The notes under the pieces were generated by a model. That model saw only the letters and a program-made list of their open reading frames with translations, ran no database searches and was not told where the DNA came from. A stretch of 64,000 bases of DNA. It comes from Megamerina dolium (lineage: Eukaryota; Arthropoda; Insecta; Diptera; Megamerinidae). The DNA is taken from positions 25,267,937-25,331,936 of the forward strand of contig OY978530.1 of NCBI GenBank assembly GCA_963854835.1. The letters are read 5' to 3'. The position numbers and the translations under genes are program-made. Below are positions 10,404-21,934 of this stretch, in pieces (the stretch's first letter is position 1; every line of letters starts with the position of its first letter).

Positions 10404-11285
10404 ATGAATCCAAACAACTTGGTACGTCCTCCCGTACTTCAAACTTCAGCCCCAATTCTCACAAAAACCTATCGAGATAAAGCACTCGATACCTTTGTCA
10501 GAGGCCTTGAAGGCGACCTATTAAAACTTCTGGGAATGCGTGAACCAACAGATCTCCCACAGGCCTTACATTTGTGCTTAAAAATGGAAAATCAGAATTT
10601 CCGCACACAACAGGCACATTATTCCAATAGAATGGCACCCCCGATTCCGCCAAAACGAAATTCAAACTCTCAACAAATGCCATTTTATCCCCAACTTGCT
10701 CACTTCCCACAGAAACAACACCAACAATCATTTTTACAACCACAAAGACCATACCAACAACCATTTTTACAATCACAAAGACCATACCAACAAACATCCT
10801 TACAACAACAAAGATCACAACAGCAACCATTTTTACAACCACAAAGACCGTATCAACAAGCATTTTCCCCACCACAGAGACCATATAACCCGAATTCATT
10901 CAATTTTCAAAATACCGTAGCACCACCTAGACCTTACCAACCAAAGCCACCAATACCCATGGAGGTTGATAGTTCTCTACAGACCAGAGCACTCAATTAT
11001 ACCAATAGACCACAAGACAACAGACAAACAGTTAGGAGACAAGCCCATCAATCCAACCAATTCCAACAGCCAGCACCCAAACTACAAAGAATAAATCAAA
11101 TTCAAAACACAGAAACTAACGCTAATGAAATCTCAGAATATTACCATCAAAAGGAAGATCAAAATCAGAATAAAGAGCAGGAACAGGAATTACAACCGTT
11201 AGAAGAATACTTGGAAGAAACCAATCAATTAATGACGGAAGAAAATGACATAGCAGACTTTTCAGACATACATTTTTTAGGTTAA
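10404..11285 (+). pseudogene. Gag, N-terminally deleted
   Basis: An ATG at 10404 opens 293 codons. The first residues run directly into TYRDKALDTFVRGLEGDLLK and the LHLCLKMENQNFR block, which belongs near the end of the capsid-like domain in 17.6/297-group Gag, so most of that domain is missing. Residues about 105-165 are five imperfect copies of an 11-residue Q/P-rich unit (QQPFLQPQRPY), encoded by a 33-bp tandem repeat at 10718-10890. The C-terminal part has IPMEVDSSLQTR and an acidic end (DIADFSDIHFLG), which are family features. No zinc knuckle is present, as usual in this group. Capsid assembly is unlikely. Confidence 0.75.
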
Positions 11286-11296
11286 CCCAATCGTCT

Positions 11297-14200
11297 TTGC
11301 CGTATTTCCAGTGCAAGACGAAGGAAGGAAAATTTTTAAAATTCTTGATTGACACAGGATCAAATAAGAATTACATACAACCCTCATTAGTAAAACACCC
11401 TACTCCCAATGAAATTATTTTTACAGCAGATTCAGTAGGAGGAAAAATTCCCATAACGCAACATACGAACATTAATCTTTTCGGAAATAAAACAATACTT
11501 AAACTTTTTCTCTTGCCACCATTAAAATCCTTTCATGGAATACTAGGTAATGACAGTCTAAAGGCATTAAAAGCCGTGATTCACACAGCAAAGGACTTTA
11601 TGATCATAAACAACACGACTACAATAAAAATTTTACAACAAAGGTCTCAAACTGTTAATAAACTAGAGGTGAGAACAAGCCACTTACCACAATCACAGGC
11701 AGAAAAACTCCACATTTTGTGCGAAAAATACCCTAAACTATTTATGGAACCAGACGAAAAACTGACGTACACGACCACCATAAAGGCTGAAATAAGGACT
11801 ACATCAGAAAACCCAGTCTACTCAAGATATTATCCGTACCCCATGGCAATGAAAGAAGAAGTCGAAAAACAGTTACAAGAACTTCTTGACCATGGAATTA
11901 TTAGGCATTCACAATATCCATATAATTCCCCAGTATGGATAGTCCCGAAAAAACTTGACGCATCCGAAGAAAAAAAATACCGGTTAGTAAATGACTACAG
12001 GTAACTCAACTCAGTAACAATCCCCGATAGGTACCCAATTCCAGAGATAAACGAGGTATTATCTCAAATGAAATGCCAAAAATTTTTCACGGTCTTAGAC
12101 CTTAAAAGCGGATTTCATCAGATACCTCTTGATGAAAAAGATATCCCAAAAACCGCTTTCTCGGTGAATAACGGCAAGTACGAGTACACTCGGCTACCGT
12201 TTGGCTTAAAAAATGCCCCGGCAATCTTTCAGAGAACCGTGGACAACATATTAAGGAACATAATTGGTAAATGTTGCTATGTCTACATAGATGACATTAT
12301 TGTTTTCGGAGAGAACGAAGAAAAACATCTGCAAAATATAGAAGTCTTCAAAACAATAGAAAAAGCAAATATGAAAGTTCAACTTGATAAGTGTGAATTT
12401 TTCAAAAACAAAGTTGAATACCTAGGGTTCATAATCTCTGCAGAAGGAATAAAAACTAACCCAAAAAAAGTAGAAGCAATAAATAAAATTTCTCATCCTA
12501 AAACCTTGAAAGATCTTAGATTGTTTCTGGGAATGTCCGGGTTTTATAGACGATTTATAAGAGACTATGCGAAACTCGCAAAACCGCTCACCGCTCTTTT
12601 AAGAGGGGAGGAGGGACGCATGTCCAAACATAGTTCTGCAAAAATTCCAATTACATTAAATCCTGAGGCCATTGAGGCATTTGAAAAATTAAAAAAGGCA
12701 CTAACATCTACGGAAGTCATGCTACATTATCCAGACTACAAGAAAGAATTTCACTTCACAACCGACGCTTCTAACTATGCCATAGGTGCCGTGTTAGAAC
12801 AAGAAAAAAAACCTATTATCTTTATATCCAGAACATTAAATAAGACCGAGGAACATTACGCGACTAATGAAAAAGAGATGCTCGCCATAGTATGGGCACT
12901 CAAGTCTCTTAGAAATTACCTTTACGGATCAGCATCATTAAAAATCTACACGGACCACCAACCCCTAACGTACGCACTGAGCAACAAGAATACGAATAGC
13001 AAACTCAAGAGATGGAAAGCCATCCTCGAAGAGTATGACTATGAAATTAAGTATAAACCAGGGAACTCTAACGTAGTTGCAGACGCCTTATCAAGGCCAG
13101 TGCAGAACACAAAAATCAACTCTATGACAGCTACACAGCACAGTGACAAAAGTTCCGCACAAAACTTAATACCTTTTACAGATGCTCCCATAAATGCATT
13201 TAAAAACCAGCTAATAATTAAGACCGGACAAAACACCGCTTATGAATTTGAGCTTGTTTTTCCGACTTATCACCGACACACAATAATGGAACCCGATTAT
13301 AATAACGACAAGCTTATAGAAATTCTAAAAAAGTATCTAAACCCTTCCGTTACAAACGCCATTCTAACAAACGATAGTATCTTAGGAAAAATACAGGAAA
13401 TCTACCCGCTTCATTTTCAAAAATTTAAAGTACGTTACACACGCAAAATGGTGACTGACCTGACACATGACACAGACCAAGAAAGAGAAATACTCAACGA
13501 GCATAATCGTGCTCATAGAAACGCGCAAGAAAATAAAATACAACTCTTAGAACAATTCTACTTCCCTCAAATGAATTCAAAAATCACCAAAATAACAAAA
13601 CAATGCAGAATTTGCAAAACAAATAAGTATGAAAGACGTCCTAACCAAACTATTCTTCAGGCAACACCCATTCCAACATATCCAGGTCATATCGTTCACA
13701 TAGATATCTATTATACCAACAAAAAAGTAATTCTAACGGCCATAGATAAATTTTCTAAGTACGCAATAGCGAAAATAGTGAAATCTAGAGCAATAAAAGA
13801 TATCAAAGACCCCCTTCGAGACATCCTCATGTCCTTTGGCATCCCCAGTCAAATTGTAATAGACAATGAGAAATCACTTAATTCAGCCCCGATATTACAC
13901 ATGTTGCAAAATCAATATAACGTAGAGATATTTAAAGTTCCACCCTACATGAGCACAATGAATGGACAGATAGGACGTTTCCATTCAACCCTGTCAGAAA
14001 TTATGCGCTGCATCAAGGCAGAAAAAATACATGACTCTTTTGACGACCTGCTAAATAGATCAATATTCAAATACAACTATACCATACATTCTACTACCAA
14101 GAGGAAACCTGTAGAGGTTTTCTTTGGCCGAACAGTAACTACCAATCTCACACAGCTAGAAAACGACAGATTGGAAAACATCAAGAACATAACTGAAAAG

Positions 14201-14355
14201 CAGGGAAAAGATTTAGAATTCCACAATCAGAATAGGAAAGAATTTAAGACATTCCAAACAGGGGACACAATCTACGCGAACGTTAACAAAAGACTGGGAA
14301 ATAAATTATCCCCCCGCTACCAAGAAGAAAGGGTTAAAGAAGACCAGGGAAACAC
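11297..14355 (+). pseudogene. Pol: protease, RT, RNase H, integrase (one stop)
   Basis: Lies in the -1 frame relative to gag, 12 bp downstream, so it was probably made by frameshifting. Visible in order: protease DTGS at 11350-11361; RT with VLDLKSGFHQ near 12095 and YIDDIIVF at 12283-12306; RNase H with TTDASN near 12760 and TDHQPL near 12950; integrase with an HHCC zinc finger at about 13500-13640, then the DDE core. A TAA at 12002-12004 interrupts RT, in the NDYR region. At 13973-13975 a glycine codon occupies the position after GQI where this family normally has the catalytic glutamate. The integrase C-terminus is lost where the frame passes into env. Confidence 0.85.
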
Positions 14356-15655
14356 AGTTCAGTACTATTATCCGTACTTAATGCATGAACTTCAGACAAT
14401 AACAACCATATTTCAAGGACTGAGTCCCAAGAGAAACAAAAGAGCTATAAACGAAATTGGCACGCTCTGGAAATGGATCGCTGGTTCACCTGACCACGAC
14501 GACTTTAAAATTATATCAGACAAAATAAATAACTTATTAGAAAACAACAATAGGCAAGTAGTTATCAATAGAGCTATGGAGGAAAAAATTAATGAATTAA
14601 TTAAAGAAACGAATACAATAACAAACAATATAAAGTCAAATATCGAAATTAAGGAAAATTTAGCAAATATAGTAGAACGTAAGCTTAAAATAATAAAGGA
14701 AGAATTAATAAACATAGACTATGCCATACAATGGGCAAAAGCAGGAGTTATAAACTCGTTTATATTATCAGAACTAGAAATAAAATTAACGAAAGATTTT
14801 TTCGAGAAACAAAAACTACCATACGTTAACTTAATAGAAGCCATAGAATACGGCGAAATAAAGATAGCATCCAATGGACTATTGTTAATTTATATTGTTA
14901 GTTTACCAAAAACAAACGAAGAGAATTGTAGGAACTTTATTATAAAACCTGTTAAAAATAAGAACTCAATTATTAAAATACCTAGAGATAAGATAATAAT
15001 TTGTAAAGGTTCCATACTAGAAATCACAGATAAATGTAAGACGCTGAGCAATTGTTTGCCCAATTTACTTCAGGGACAACCTTCCTCCTGTATTATGACT
15101 AATGCAGAACATGTTCTTCCAGTCACGGAAATAAAACCTGGCGTACTCCTATTCAATTCTTATAATGGTACTATAGTGATAGATCAAAAACCAATCAACA
15201 TAGATGGTACCTTTCTAATAAAATTCCATAATGCCACCGTTAAAGTTGATCAAAGAATTTACGAAAATGGCGAAATTTCTAGAGCTAACCCTCTGCCAGC
15301 TCTGATTCAATCAAAAAACATGTCCATAAATTTCGAAGAAATCTTATCACTAAAACTGCTAAAAGATTTACACATCGCTAACACTAAAGTAATAGAAACC
15401 CTGGAATCTAAAGCTAAGACAGGCATTTGTGGAACATTCGGAATCATCGTATTCATTTTAATTGTAATCATTTTTAAAAGAATTTGGAAAAAATCCAAAT
15501 CAATAAAAATAACGAACATGATCCCAACAAATTCGGGAGTTGTCCAAACTCCTATTTTAACGCAACACAGTGAGGACACTGCGCATTTTAAAGGGGGAGG
15601 AGTTAACGACTCAAAAATTCTTCCAAGCGAATTCAATATTTTTCGCGCTAAATAA
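14356..15655 (+). pseudogene. Env remnant fused in frame to pol
   Basis: The frame that began as pol continues without a stop into the envelope of an errantivirus-like element. RNKR at 14432-14443 is a furin-type cleavage site. It is followed by the conserved GSPDHDDF region that starts the membrane-anchored subunit, a heptad-rich stretch at about 14520-14750, and a single transmembrane segment at about 15421-15475 (FGIIVFILIVII). A basic tail follows, ending at 15655 inside the 3' LTR. Nearly all of the surface subunit and the signal peptide are missing. A deletion around 14345-14370 made the fusion, so it cannot be a normal envelope protein. Confidence 0.8.
15590..15600 (+). other. Polypurine tract
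   Basis: AAAGGGGGAGG directly before the 3' LTR; expected primer site for plus-strand DNA synthesis. It lies inside the env reading frame. Confidence 0.85.
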
Positions 15656-15929
15656 ACATCTTCCCACACGCGCAACCTAATTTCTGCATTGATTGTCCGT
15701 CACGTTGCAATCCGCATGCTTGCAATCGTTTCTTCGCTGAAGCTTAGCTTTAAGTAAGTCAGTCGTCAAGAACTACTCACAGACACAAGGTGTCTTTATT
15801 AATGAATTAAGTTTGTCTTTATGAATAAATTAAGTGTGAAAACATAAATGTTAATAAAACTAATAGTGTTTAATAAATGATAATAAATAAATTTTATTTT
15901 TTAAAAATTATAAACCTAAATGTTATTAA

Positions 15930-15931
<2 letters not shown>
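15601..15931 (+). repeat. 3' LTR (331 bp)
   Basis: Starts AGTTAACGACTC, ends TTATTAACT, followed at once by TATATA. It lacks the 44-bp and 29-bp blocks of the 5' LTR. Two base differences from the 5' LTR were seen by eye in the shared part. Confidence 0.95.
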
Positions 15932-15999
<68 letters not shown>

Positions 16000-16001
16000 T
16001 A

Positions 16002-16073
<72 letters not shown>

Positions 16074-16074
16074 G

Positions 16075-16115
<41 letters not shown>
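15932..16115. repeat. (TA)n microsatellite
   Basis: Right-hand part of the array that hosts the LTR element; long TATA runs with ACACATAT, TTTATAT and GTGGGTG interruptions. The (YI)n-type open frames over it are not genes. Confidence 0.95.
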
Positions 16116-16116
<1 letters not shown>

Positions 16117-16127
16117 CGAATACAATC

Positions 16128-16424
16128 CATCAGAATCTTGTGACTAAATTTCGCACCAAATTTACATTATCCGACATTAAACAACCTGTATCCGCCAGTA
16201 TTGTTCATGACCGTAAATTATCAATTTTTTCTTGAGATACCGGCCGATATGTTGTAGGGAGTATGCCAAAATTGGACCCAGCACAAGAACCATTTGATTG
16301 AAATCATCTTTAAAAATTGAATTATATAGATCGTTCTATCGACTTACGTAAAGATTTCATACATTTCTCTAAAATTTATGTTTTTTTTTTTAATCAAATC
16401 CGAAGGCCTTTAAAAATCACCCTG
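16128..16424 (+). mobile_element. rosa-type mariner, deleted copy A
   Basis: Aligns with two separated parts of the longer copy at 59482-60727. 16130-16220 matches the region after its HTH (GTGACTAAATTTCGCACC), and 16235-16424 matches its last 200 bp, including GATCGTTCTATCGACTTA and the terminal AAAAATCACCCTG followed by TA. The 5' end and most of the transposase are gone. Confidence 0.8.
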
Positions 16425-16673
16425 TATGTACGTACGTACGTAAATACAAATTAAACTACTATCATGTGATGATCGATTGCTTAAACGGACTCTGTATACT
16501 AGAATTAAGTATCAGTTATATTCGTCAAGCAGTGAGAGAATATATTGTTTTAAAGCTTCATCGTACTTCGCTTGTATTAAACAAATTATTAAATATAAAG
16601 GTATAGTTGCTCTTGAAATTTGTTCTTCTTGACCAGAAAAGCAAAATTATCGTGTTTCGTATTTGACTAAATA

Positions 16674-17972
16674 ATGTCGAAAACTGAATTTAATTGCAAT
16701 AAATGCGAATCAAAAGACAGTGATCGTATGGTGCAATGCGACTCTTGCGATAAGTGGTATCATTTTTAGTTCCGATCCCGGTAGACTCTAATATTTCGAA
16801 GGTAAGTTGGAAATGTGCAAATAGTTACGAGCCAACGAGGGTTCTAGCGAACGTGGTAAAATCTACCCAACATCTACCGAGATGAAATTTACATCGTCAC
16901 TACCACCCATGGATGCTAGTCATGACAAAGCCGCATATAAGAAGGCACCAAGACAACGTTTAAATAATCATAAATCCGACAGAGCAAAACTTATAACAAC
17001 GATGTCTCAAGATATCGTCGTTCCACCTAAAACAACTTTGCCAATCGGCATACAAAATCATGAGTCTATCCAACGTATTCTTCATAAAACCAGTACTCCA
17101 AGCGTACATGAGCACGATCTGCCCTCTCAAACATAGTTGCAGCTACAAATGTTGAAGGAAGAAAAAGTGCTTAACGTCAATATTTCGAAAAGGAATATAG
17201 GATTCTTTCCCATAAAGATTCAGAGCAGTTTAGGCGCCACATTACAAATAGTTTTTGTCGCTTCAACCAACGCCTGCACAATTGTTGCTAGACAGGTAAT
17301 ACCTAAGAAACTACCCAAGTTCGACTGCAACCCAGAAGACTGGCCGCTTTTCATCAGCAACTATAGAAATAGCACAGAGTTGGGCGGTTACAGTGACGGT
17401 GAAAATTTAATGGGACTCCAATCGTGCCCCCGCCGCCACGAAGGAGCTGGTGACAAGTAAAGTACTAATTCTGTTCATGTTATGTGAAATAATGAAAACT
17501 TTGGAAATGTGTTTCAGTCGCCCAGAACATATTCTAGACAACATAATAGAGAAAGCGACAAAGTTGGATTATCGAATACGCTCTAACAATCCGAAATATT
17601 TGCTCTACTATGGAGGCGTGTAACATGACAGCTCACTTAAATAACCCTATGCTTGTGAAAACATTGGTTGATAAACTACCAAACAACCATAAACTTAACT
17701 GGGATATACACCCAAAAGAGGTGAAAATCCCTGTAGTAAAGGCATTCAGCTACTGGATATATGCCATAGTTGACGTTGCTAGCCAAGTCGTGTCCCCTGC
17801 GATGTGTAAGAAAGGTGCGTCGGTAAACACTCATCATCGAAATGGTTCGACCAAATCAACATGTTTTGCATGTGAAAGTGCAGGTCACAAAATTCAAATT
17901 TGTGGTGAGTTCCAGTTTCTGATATCTCTCCCATACCTCAAAGGTTTGCAGTTCAATCGTACAGAAACGTAA
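16674..17972 (+). pseudogene. BEL/Pao Gag with PHD-like N-terminus
   Basis: An ATG at 16674 starts a short frame with a PHD-finger-like cysteine pattern (CNKC, then MVQCDSCDKWYHF) that stops at a TAG at 16767-16769. Some BEL/Pao Gag proteins carry such a finger. Downstream, 17296-17440 encodes PKFDCNPEDWPLFISNY, the start of the DUF1759-type capsid region. 17610-17960 encodes LVDKLPNNHKLNW and a CCHC knuckle, CFACESAGHKIQIC, at about 17862-17903. The pieces lie in different frames, so the gene is dead. Confidence 0.8.
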
Positions 17973-18099
17973 AGCCAATGATTTTAGTAGAACTCAACAA
18001 CTGGAATTTCTTTTAAAATAAGAGAAGATGAACGTGATCACAGAATTGCAACGAAAACCCGTTTAGCTGAACACTTTAGGGCTGCGGCAAAATTCGCGG

Positions 18100-20268
18100 A
18101 TCATCCGGGTCGTTAAATATTCATACACGCGTGTGTGAAAAAGTTACCAAATGCACCACGTTGAAGTCAAGGAGTACCTCACCTTGGAAGTGTCTCAAGA
18201 GAATAAAATCAAATCAGATGACAACAAAAAGGCCATGCAGGCTCTTGAAAGTACGAGAAAATAGACCAACAATTTCAAGCGGGCTTGCTTTGGACAGTCG
18301 AAGAAGTGCCACTGCTTGAAAGTTACGAGGTCGCATGCCACCCTCTTAAGTGTCTTCAAAAAAAAGTCTTGTAAGAATCAGTAAGTTACTGTAAACAATG
18401 CAAGCGAAAGTTCACAAACTAATTTCCAAAGGCTACGCGCGAAATGTATCGAGTTTAGGAATTTTTTCGTATAAAGGTCGAATATGGTATCTTCCAATCT
18501 TTGTTGCTCTGAACCCAAATAATCCTGGTAAGGTTCGTCGCATCTGGGAGCAGGAAATTCTAATGACAAGTTTCTCAATAACTTTCTAATTAGCGGCCCC
18601 GATTTATTACCGTCACTTTTCAATATTCTAATCGAGCTTCGCGTAGGACAAATTGCAGTTTGTGCCGGCATAGCTGAAATGTTTTATCGCATAAATGGAA
18701 GGGATTAAGATATGCACACTCAACGCATTTTGTGGTTCAAAGACGAAAGCGGTAAAAATATGCCATGTGTGTACGTGATAAACGCCCTGACCTTTGGTAT
18801 AATCTGCGTACGTTGCATTGCCCATTTCGTCCGGAACAAGAACACAGAGGAATTCCGTAATTTGTACCCTCGCGCCGTTAAAGCAGTTGAGAGCTATTGG
18901 CGATTTTATCGACAGTGTCGACTCTGAAGAAGAAGCGATAGAATTGGTCAAAATCGTGATTAGGAACGCTTCCGGTGGCTTCCATATGCGAAACTGGGCC
19001 ACGAGTTCTCCTCTTGTGCGGCAACAATTATGTGACGATGGATCAACAGCGGGAAATGCGTTTGGAGAAAATTCTGGGTATTTATTGGGAATCCAATAAT
19101 GACGTGTTGCAGTACCATTCCAGATTCTCGAGAGTCAGAAGAGATGTTTTCAAACGAATGTAGTCCCTACAAAGAGCGAAGTCCTCCAAGTCCTTATGTC
19201 CATATTTGATGCAAATGGATTCGTATCACACTGCACAATCGAACAGAAAATTTTATTGCAAGATATTTGGTGCGCAGGTTTAAAATGGGGTGACGAGCTG
19301 AATGACGAGTTGCACGTAAAGTGGCACCATTGGCTGTCGAACGTGCACAAAATATCGTCCATTGCCATTCCTAGATGTTACTCTAAACTGCTTAATACAA
19401 CGCAGAACGTTCGATTACATACGTTTGTTGATGAAGGCGAAAATGCGTACGCAGCAGTTTGCTATTTCCGAATTCAATATAATGACGACGTCGGTGTATC
19501 TATCGTGGCAGCCAAATCCAAGGTCACTCCTCTTAAACTGATTTCAATACCCCAATTAGAGCTAGAAGCAGCAGTAATATGTTTCACGTATTCGTTGCAT
19601 CGAGAATTTTTTCTGGTCCGATTCAAAGACAGTTTTAAAGTGCTTATCCAAAAAACTTCAAGGCCTTCGTGATGTACAAAGTTGGCGAAATTTTTGAATC
19701 AACTAACATCACTCAGTGGAACTGGGTTCCATCCAAGTCAAATCCAGCTGATTTTGCGACGAAGATTGGCACAACAGACGACGATAAGTGGATCAGAGGA
19801 TCTACGTTTTTGCAACTTGGAACAAGTAAATGGCGAATTGTTAGATTTGGGGAATGCCGATAACGAAGAGCTACGTATTTTACACATCAGTATATCAGAA
19901 CGTTTCTCTATTAACGTAGAGTATATTTCGTTTTGAAGACGGGTTTATGGAGCGCTAGCGCTATTTCTACTACACATGGAAAAGTTGAAATCAACGACCA
20001 ACGTTAGCAACGTACGAGAAGACCATCAATTCGAGCGCATCAATAAAGCTAAAAACATTTTATTCAAATATGCTCAACAAAGTGAGTTTTTTGAGGAGAT
20101 TTGTTGTATGAAAAATGGTAAACAGATCAACAGAGCGGACACATTAAGATTCAATCATACAATAATTTTACCGTACCGACATTACATTACATTCCTTATA
20201 GTTCGATATTATCACGTATCGTCGCATCATTATCTGCATGAAACAGTGGTTTCTAAGATTAAATCATA
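18100..20268 (+). pseudogene. BEL/Pao Pol remnant (RT, RNase H, integrase start)
   Basis: RT pieces: LISGPDLLPSLFNIL near 18590, VRNKNTEEFRNLYPRAV near 18830, and the catalytic region DFIDSVDSEEEAIELVK at 18908-18960, followed by GGFHMRNW. The A17/RNase H-like region (19196-19672) has IPRCYS and HTFVDEGENAYAAV, then VTPLKLISIPQLELEAAV. WVPSKSNPADFATKIG at about 19725-19770 is the conserved link before integrase. 19976-20268 holds the integrase zinc domain, with LPYRHYITFLIVRYYHVSSH. The integrase core is absent. Multiple frameshifts; not functional. Confidence 0.85.
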
Positions 20269-20284
20269 ATAAATATTTTGATAT

Positions 20285-20505
20285 GTTCTTCTTTGATATG
20301 TTCTTCTATGTTCTTTTTTGATAATCTCTACAAGTGTTGTCAAAGTAGCAAACATCGAATTTATTGTGGCTGTTTTTGTGTTTTTTGAGTTTGAGCCGCG
20401 GAATGAAAATGCATTTCGTCAGAAAAGATAAAAGAAACTTCTTTCAATATACGCACTGTTTAGGCTACACAACATTGACTTTGGAAAAAGTCTGATTTAA
20501 TAAGA
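20285..20505 (-). mobile_element. Mariner-like fragment, inverted partner of 23030-23700
   Basis: 20300-20385 is the reverse complement, with mismatches, of 23600-23695 (shared GATAATCTC, GCAAACATCGAATTTATTGT). 20395-20500 is the reverse complement of 23035-23140 (shared GATGAAAATTTCGTCAGAAA-like core). The 460 bp between those blocks in the right-hand copy are missing here, so this is a separate, internally deleted copy in opposite orientation. Confidence 0.75.
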
Positions 20506-21934
20506 AATATTTCAGTTCAGTGAGATCAATTCGAGTTTGCTCCAGTTACTTTCAGATAATTATGGAAATTCATGCATATATTTTATCACTGTATATCACT
20601 GTAAAAAAGATTTTTAAATGTTTTGTTTTAAAATGTTTTTTTTTTTAATTTTTGGAATAATATAGTTAACATAATTGGTTCTAAATTCAAAGCAAATTAA
20701 CCTGTATACTTAATTTCGATTTTTTCTTCGATATTGAGTGTCGGATTCCAAGTAACTTTCTCAAATATAGAGCTGTCTTCAAAGTTTATTTAAAATTTTT
20801 CATAATTACTGTTTGTTTCTTTAAAGTATATTTGTATTTAAATTATCACAACAAATGGAAGAAAAGAGTGAAATTTGGATTTACTTTTATCTTCTTCGGT
20901 CTCTTTTTTGCTAAAAATATATAATTTGTTGTTAATGTTGTAATTTTTTGATTTTGTATCGACGTAACGAGAATAGCCATTCGATTTTTAATCGTTTCTT
21001 CGCGTGACGTTTTTCGGGGATGGTTTAATCGAAAATTTCGAACATATTTCTCTAAATGAATGTTTTTTACTTCAAGGTAAATCAAAAAATTTACAATCTC
21101 ACATCCATCCCATTCACAGTTGTGTACAATGTTGTTTTTGTATTTCAATTGTATTTCTCGAAATATATTTTTAAAGCTTCATCGATTAAGTTTTGAAACG
21201 ACTGTGTATTGATAATCTCGCCTAATCTCTCAATATCAGGGAGAATTTTTGAATAAGTGTTTTATCTAACCCTGTAATTTGTGATGAGATGTCTGCATTT
21301 GTAAACAAACGTCGAGCAGTATTGTCATCGTTAGTTAATTATTTACAGAAGTACAGGGGCACACACATTTTTCATTTTCTTGTTGACAATTACGTAACGC
21401 GTAATTTACCGTTCTAACGGCAACGCCCATTTTTCATTACTTTATTACCTTTTTTGCAATAATATTATTTATAAAACATATAAAAGTAGTGTTTTAATTC
21501 GAAAAAATAAGTTGCACATTTTGGTCGTAATATTGTATTAACTTCTGAAATTTTTGTGAAAAAATTAAATATTAGATATGTTGAAAAAATTTGGATATTT
21601 TCTAAAGGCGTAAGAAGATGTTTTTGCGGCTTTGAGATAAAAAAATACCTCAAAAATTCTTTAAACAAATTTGTTTGTGCTAAAAAAAACATCTTCTATT
21701 AATACTGTTTCACATTAAAAGGAATTTCAGGCCTGTCTATAAAAATACATTTTTTCCACATTTTTTATGCAGAAACCTAATTTCATTATTCACTTTCATA
21801 TATTTGTTTAAAAAGTTAATTAGGATACTTAGGTTTAATTAGACATTTACCTTAAATACGTTACAACTTTCGTCAAAATCCTAGCTGCATGAAATGTCGA
21901 AACTCTCCTTTGGGTTTGCGTTCGTCCGGCATCA
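20506..21934. other. AT-rich, no gene recognised
   Basis: Extremely AT-rich with long T runs. Short open frames have no recognisable domain. It lies between the left mariner-like arm and the Helitron pieces and may be non-coding Helitron sequence, but nothing shows this. Confidence 0.35.

Larger units (their letters stand above)
9345..15931 (+). mobile_element. Errantivirus-like Gypsy retrotransposon inserted in (TA)n
   Basis: The two LTRs start AGTTAACGACTC and end TTATTAACT. They enclose a tRNA-Lys-type primer site, gag, pol, env and a polypurine tract. Both outer edges abut TATA, giving a 4-bp TATA target duplication; insertion at TATA is known for the 17.6/297 group. The aligned LTRs show only two substitutions by eye, plus a 44-bp and a 29-bp indel, so the insertion looks young. 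It is nonetheless defective: gag lacks its N-terminal domain, pol carries a TAA at 12002-12004, and a deletion fused integrase to env. Confidence 0.9.
16430..20268 (+). mobile_element. BEL/Pao retrotransposon remnant 1
   Basis: Gag (16674-17972) and pol (18100-20268) of a BEL/Pao element lie in the usual order but are shattered by frameshifts and stops. 16430-16673 should hold the 5' LTR or leader, but no matching 3' LTR was found and the element ends within the pre-integrase zinc region at 20268. A short TACG repeat lies at 16427-16442. Confidence 0.8.

Noticed and set aside
10498..10899. Minus-strand Val/Met-rich ORF opposite gag
   Set aside because: Shadow of the Q/P-rich tandem repeat on the coding strand.
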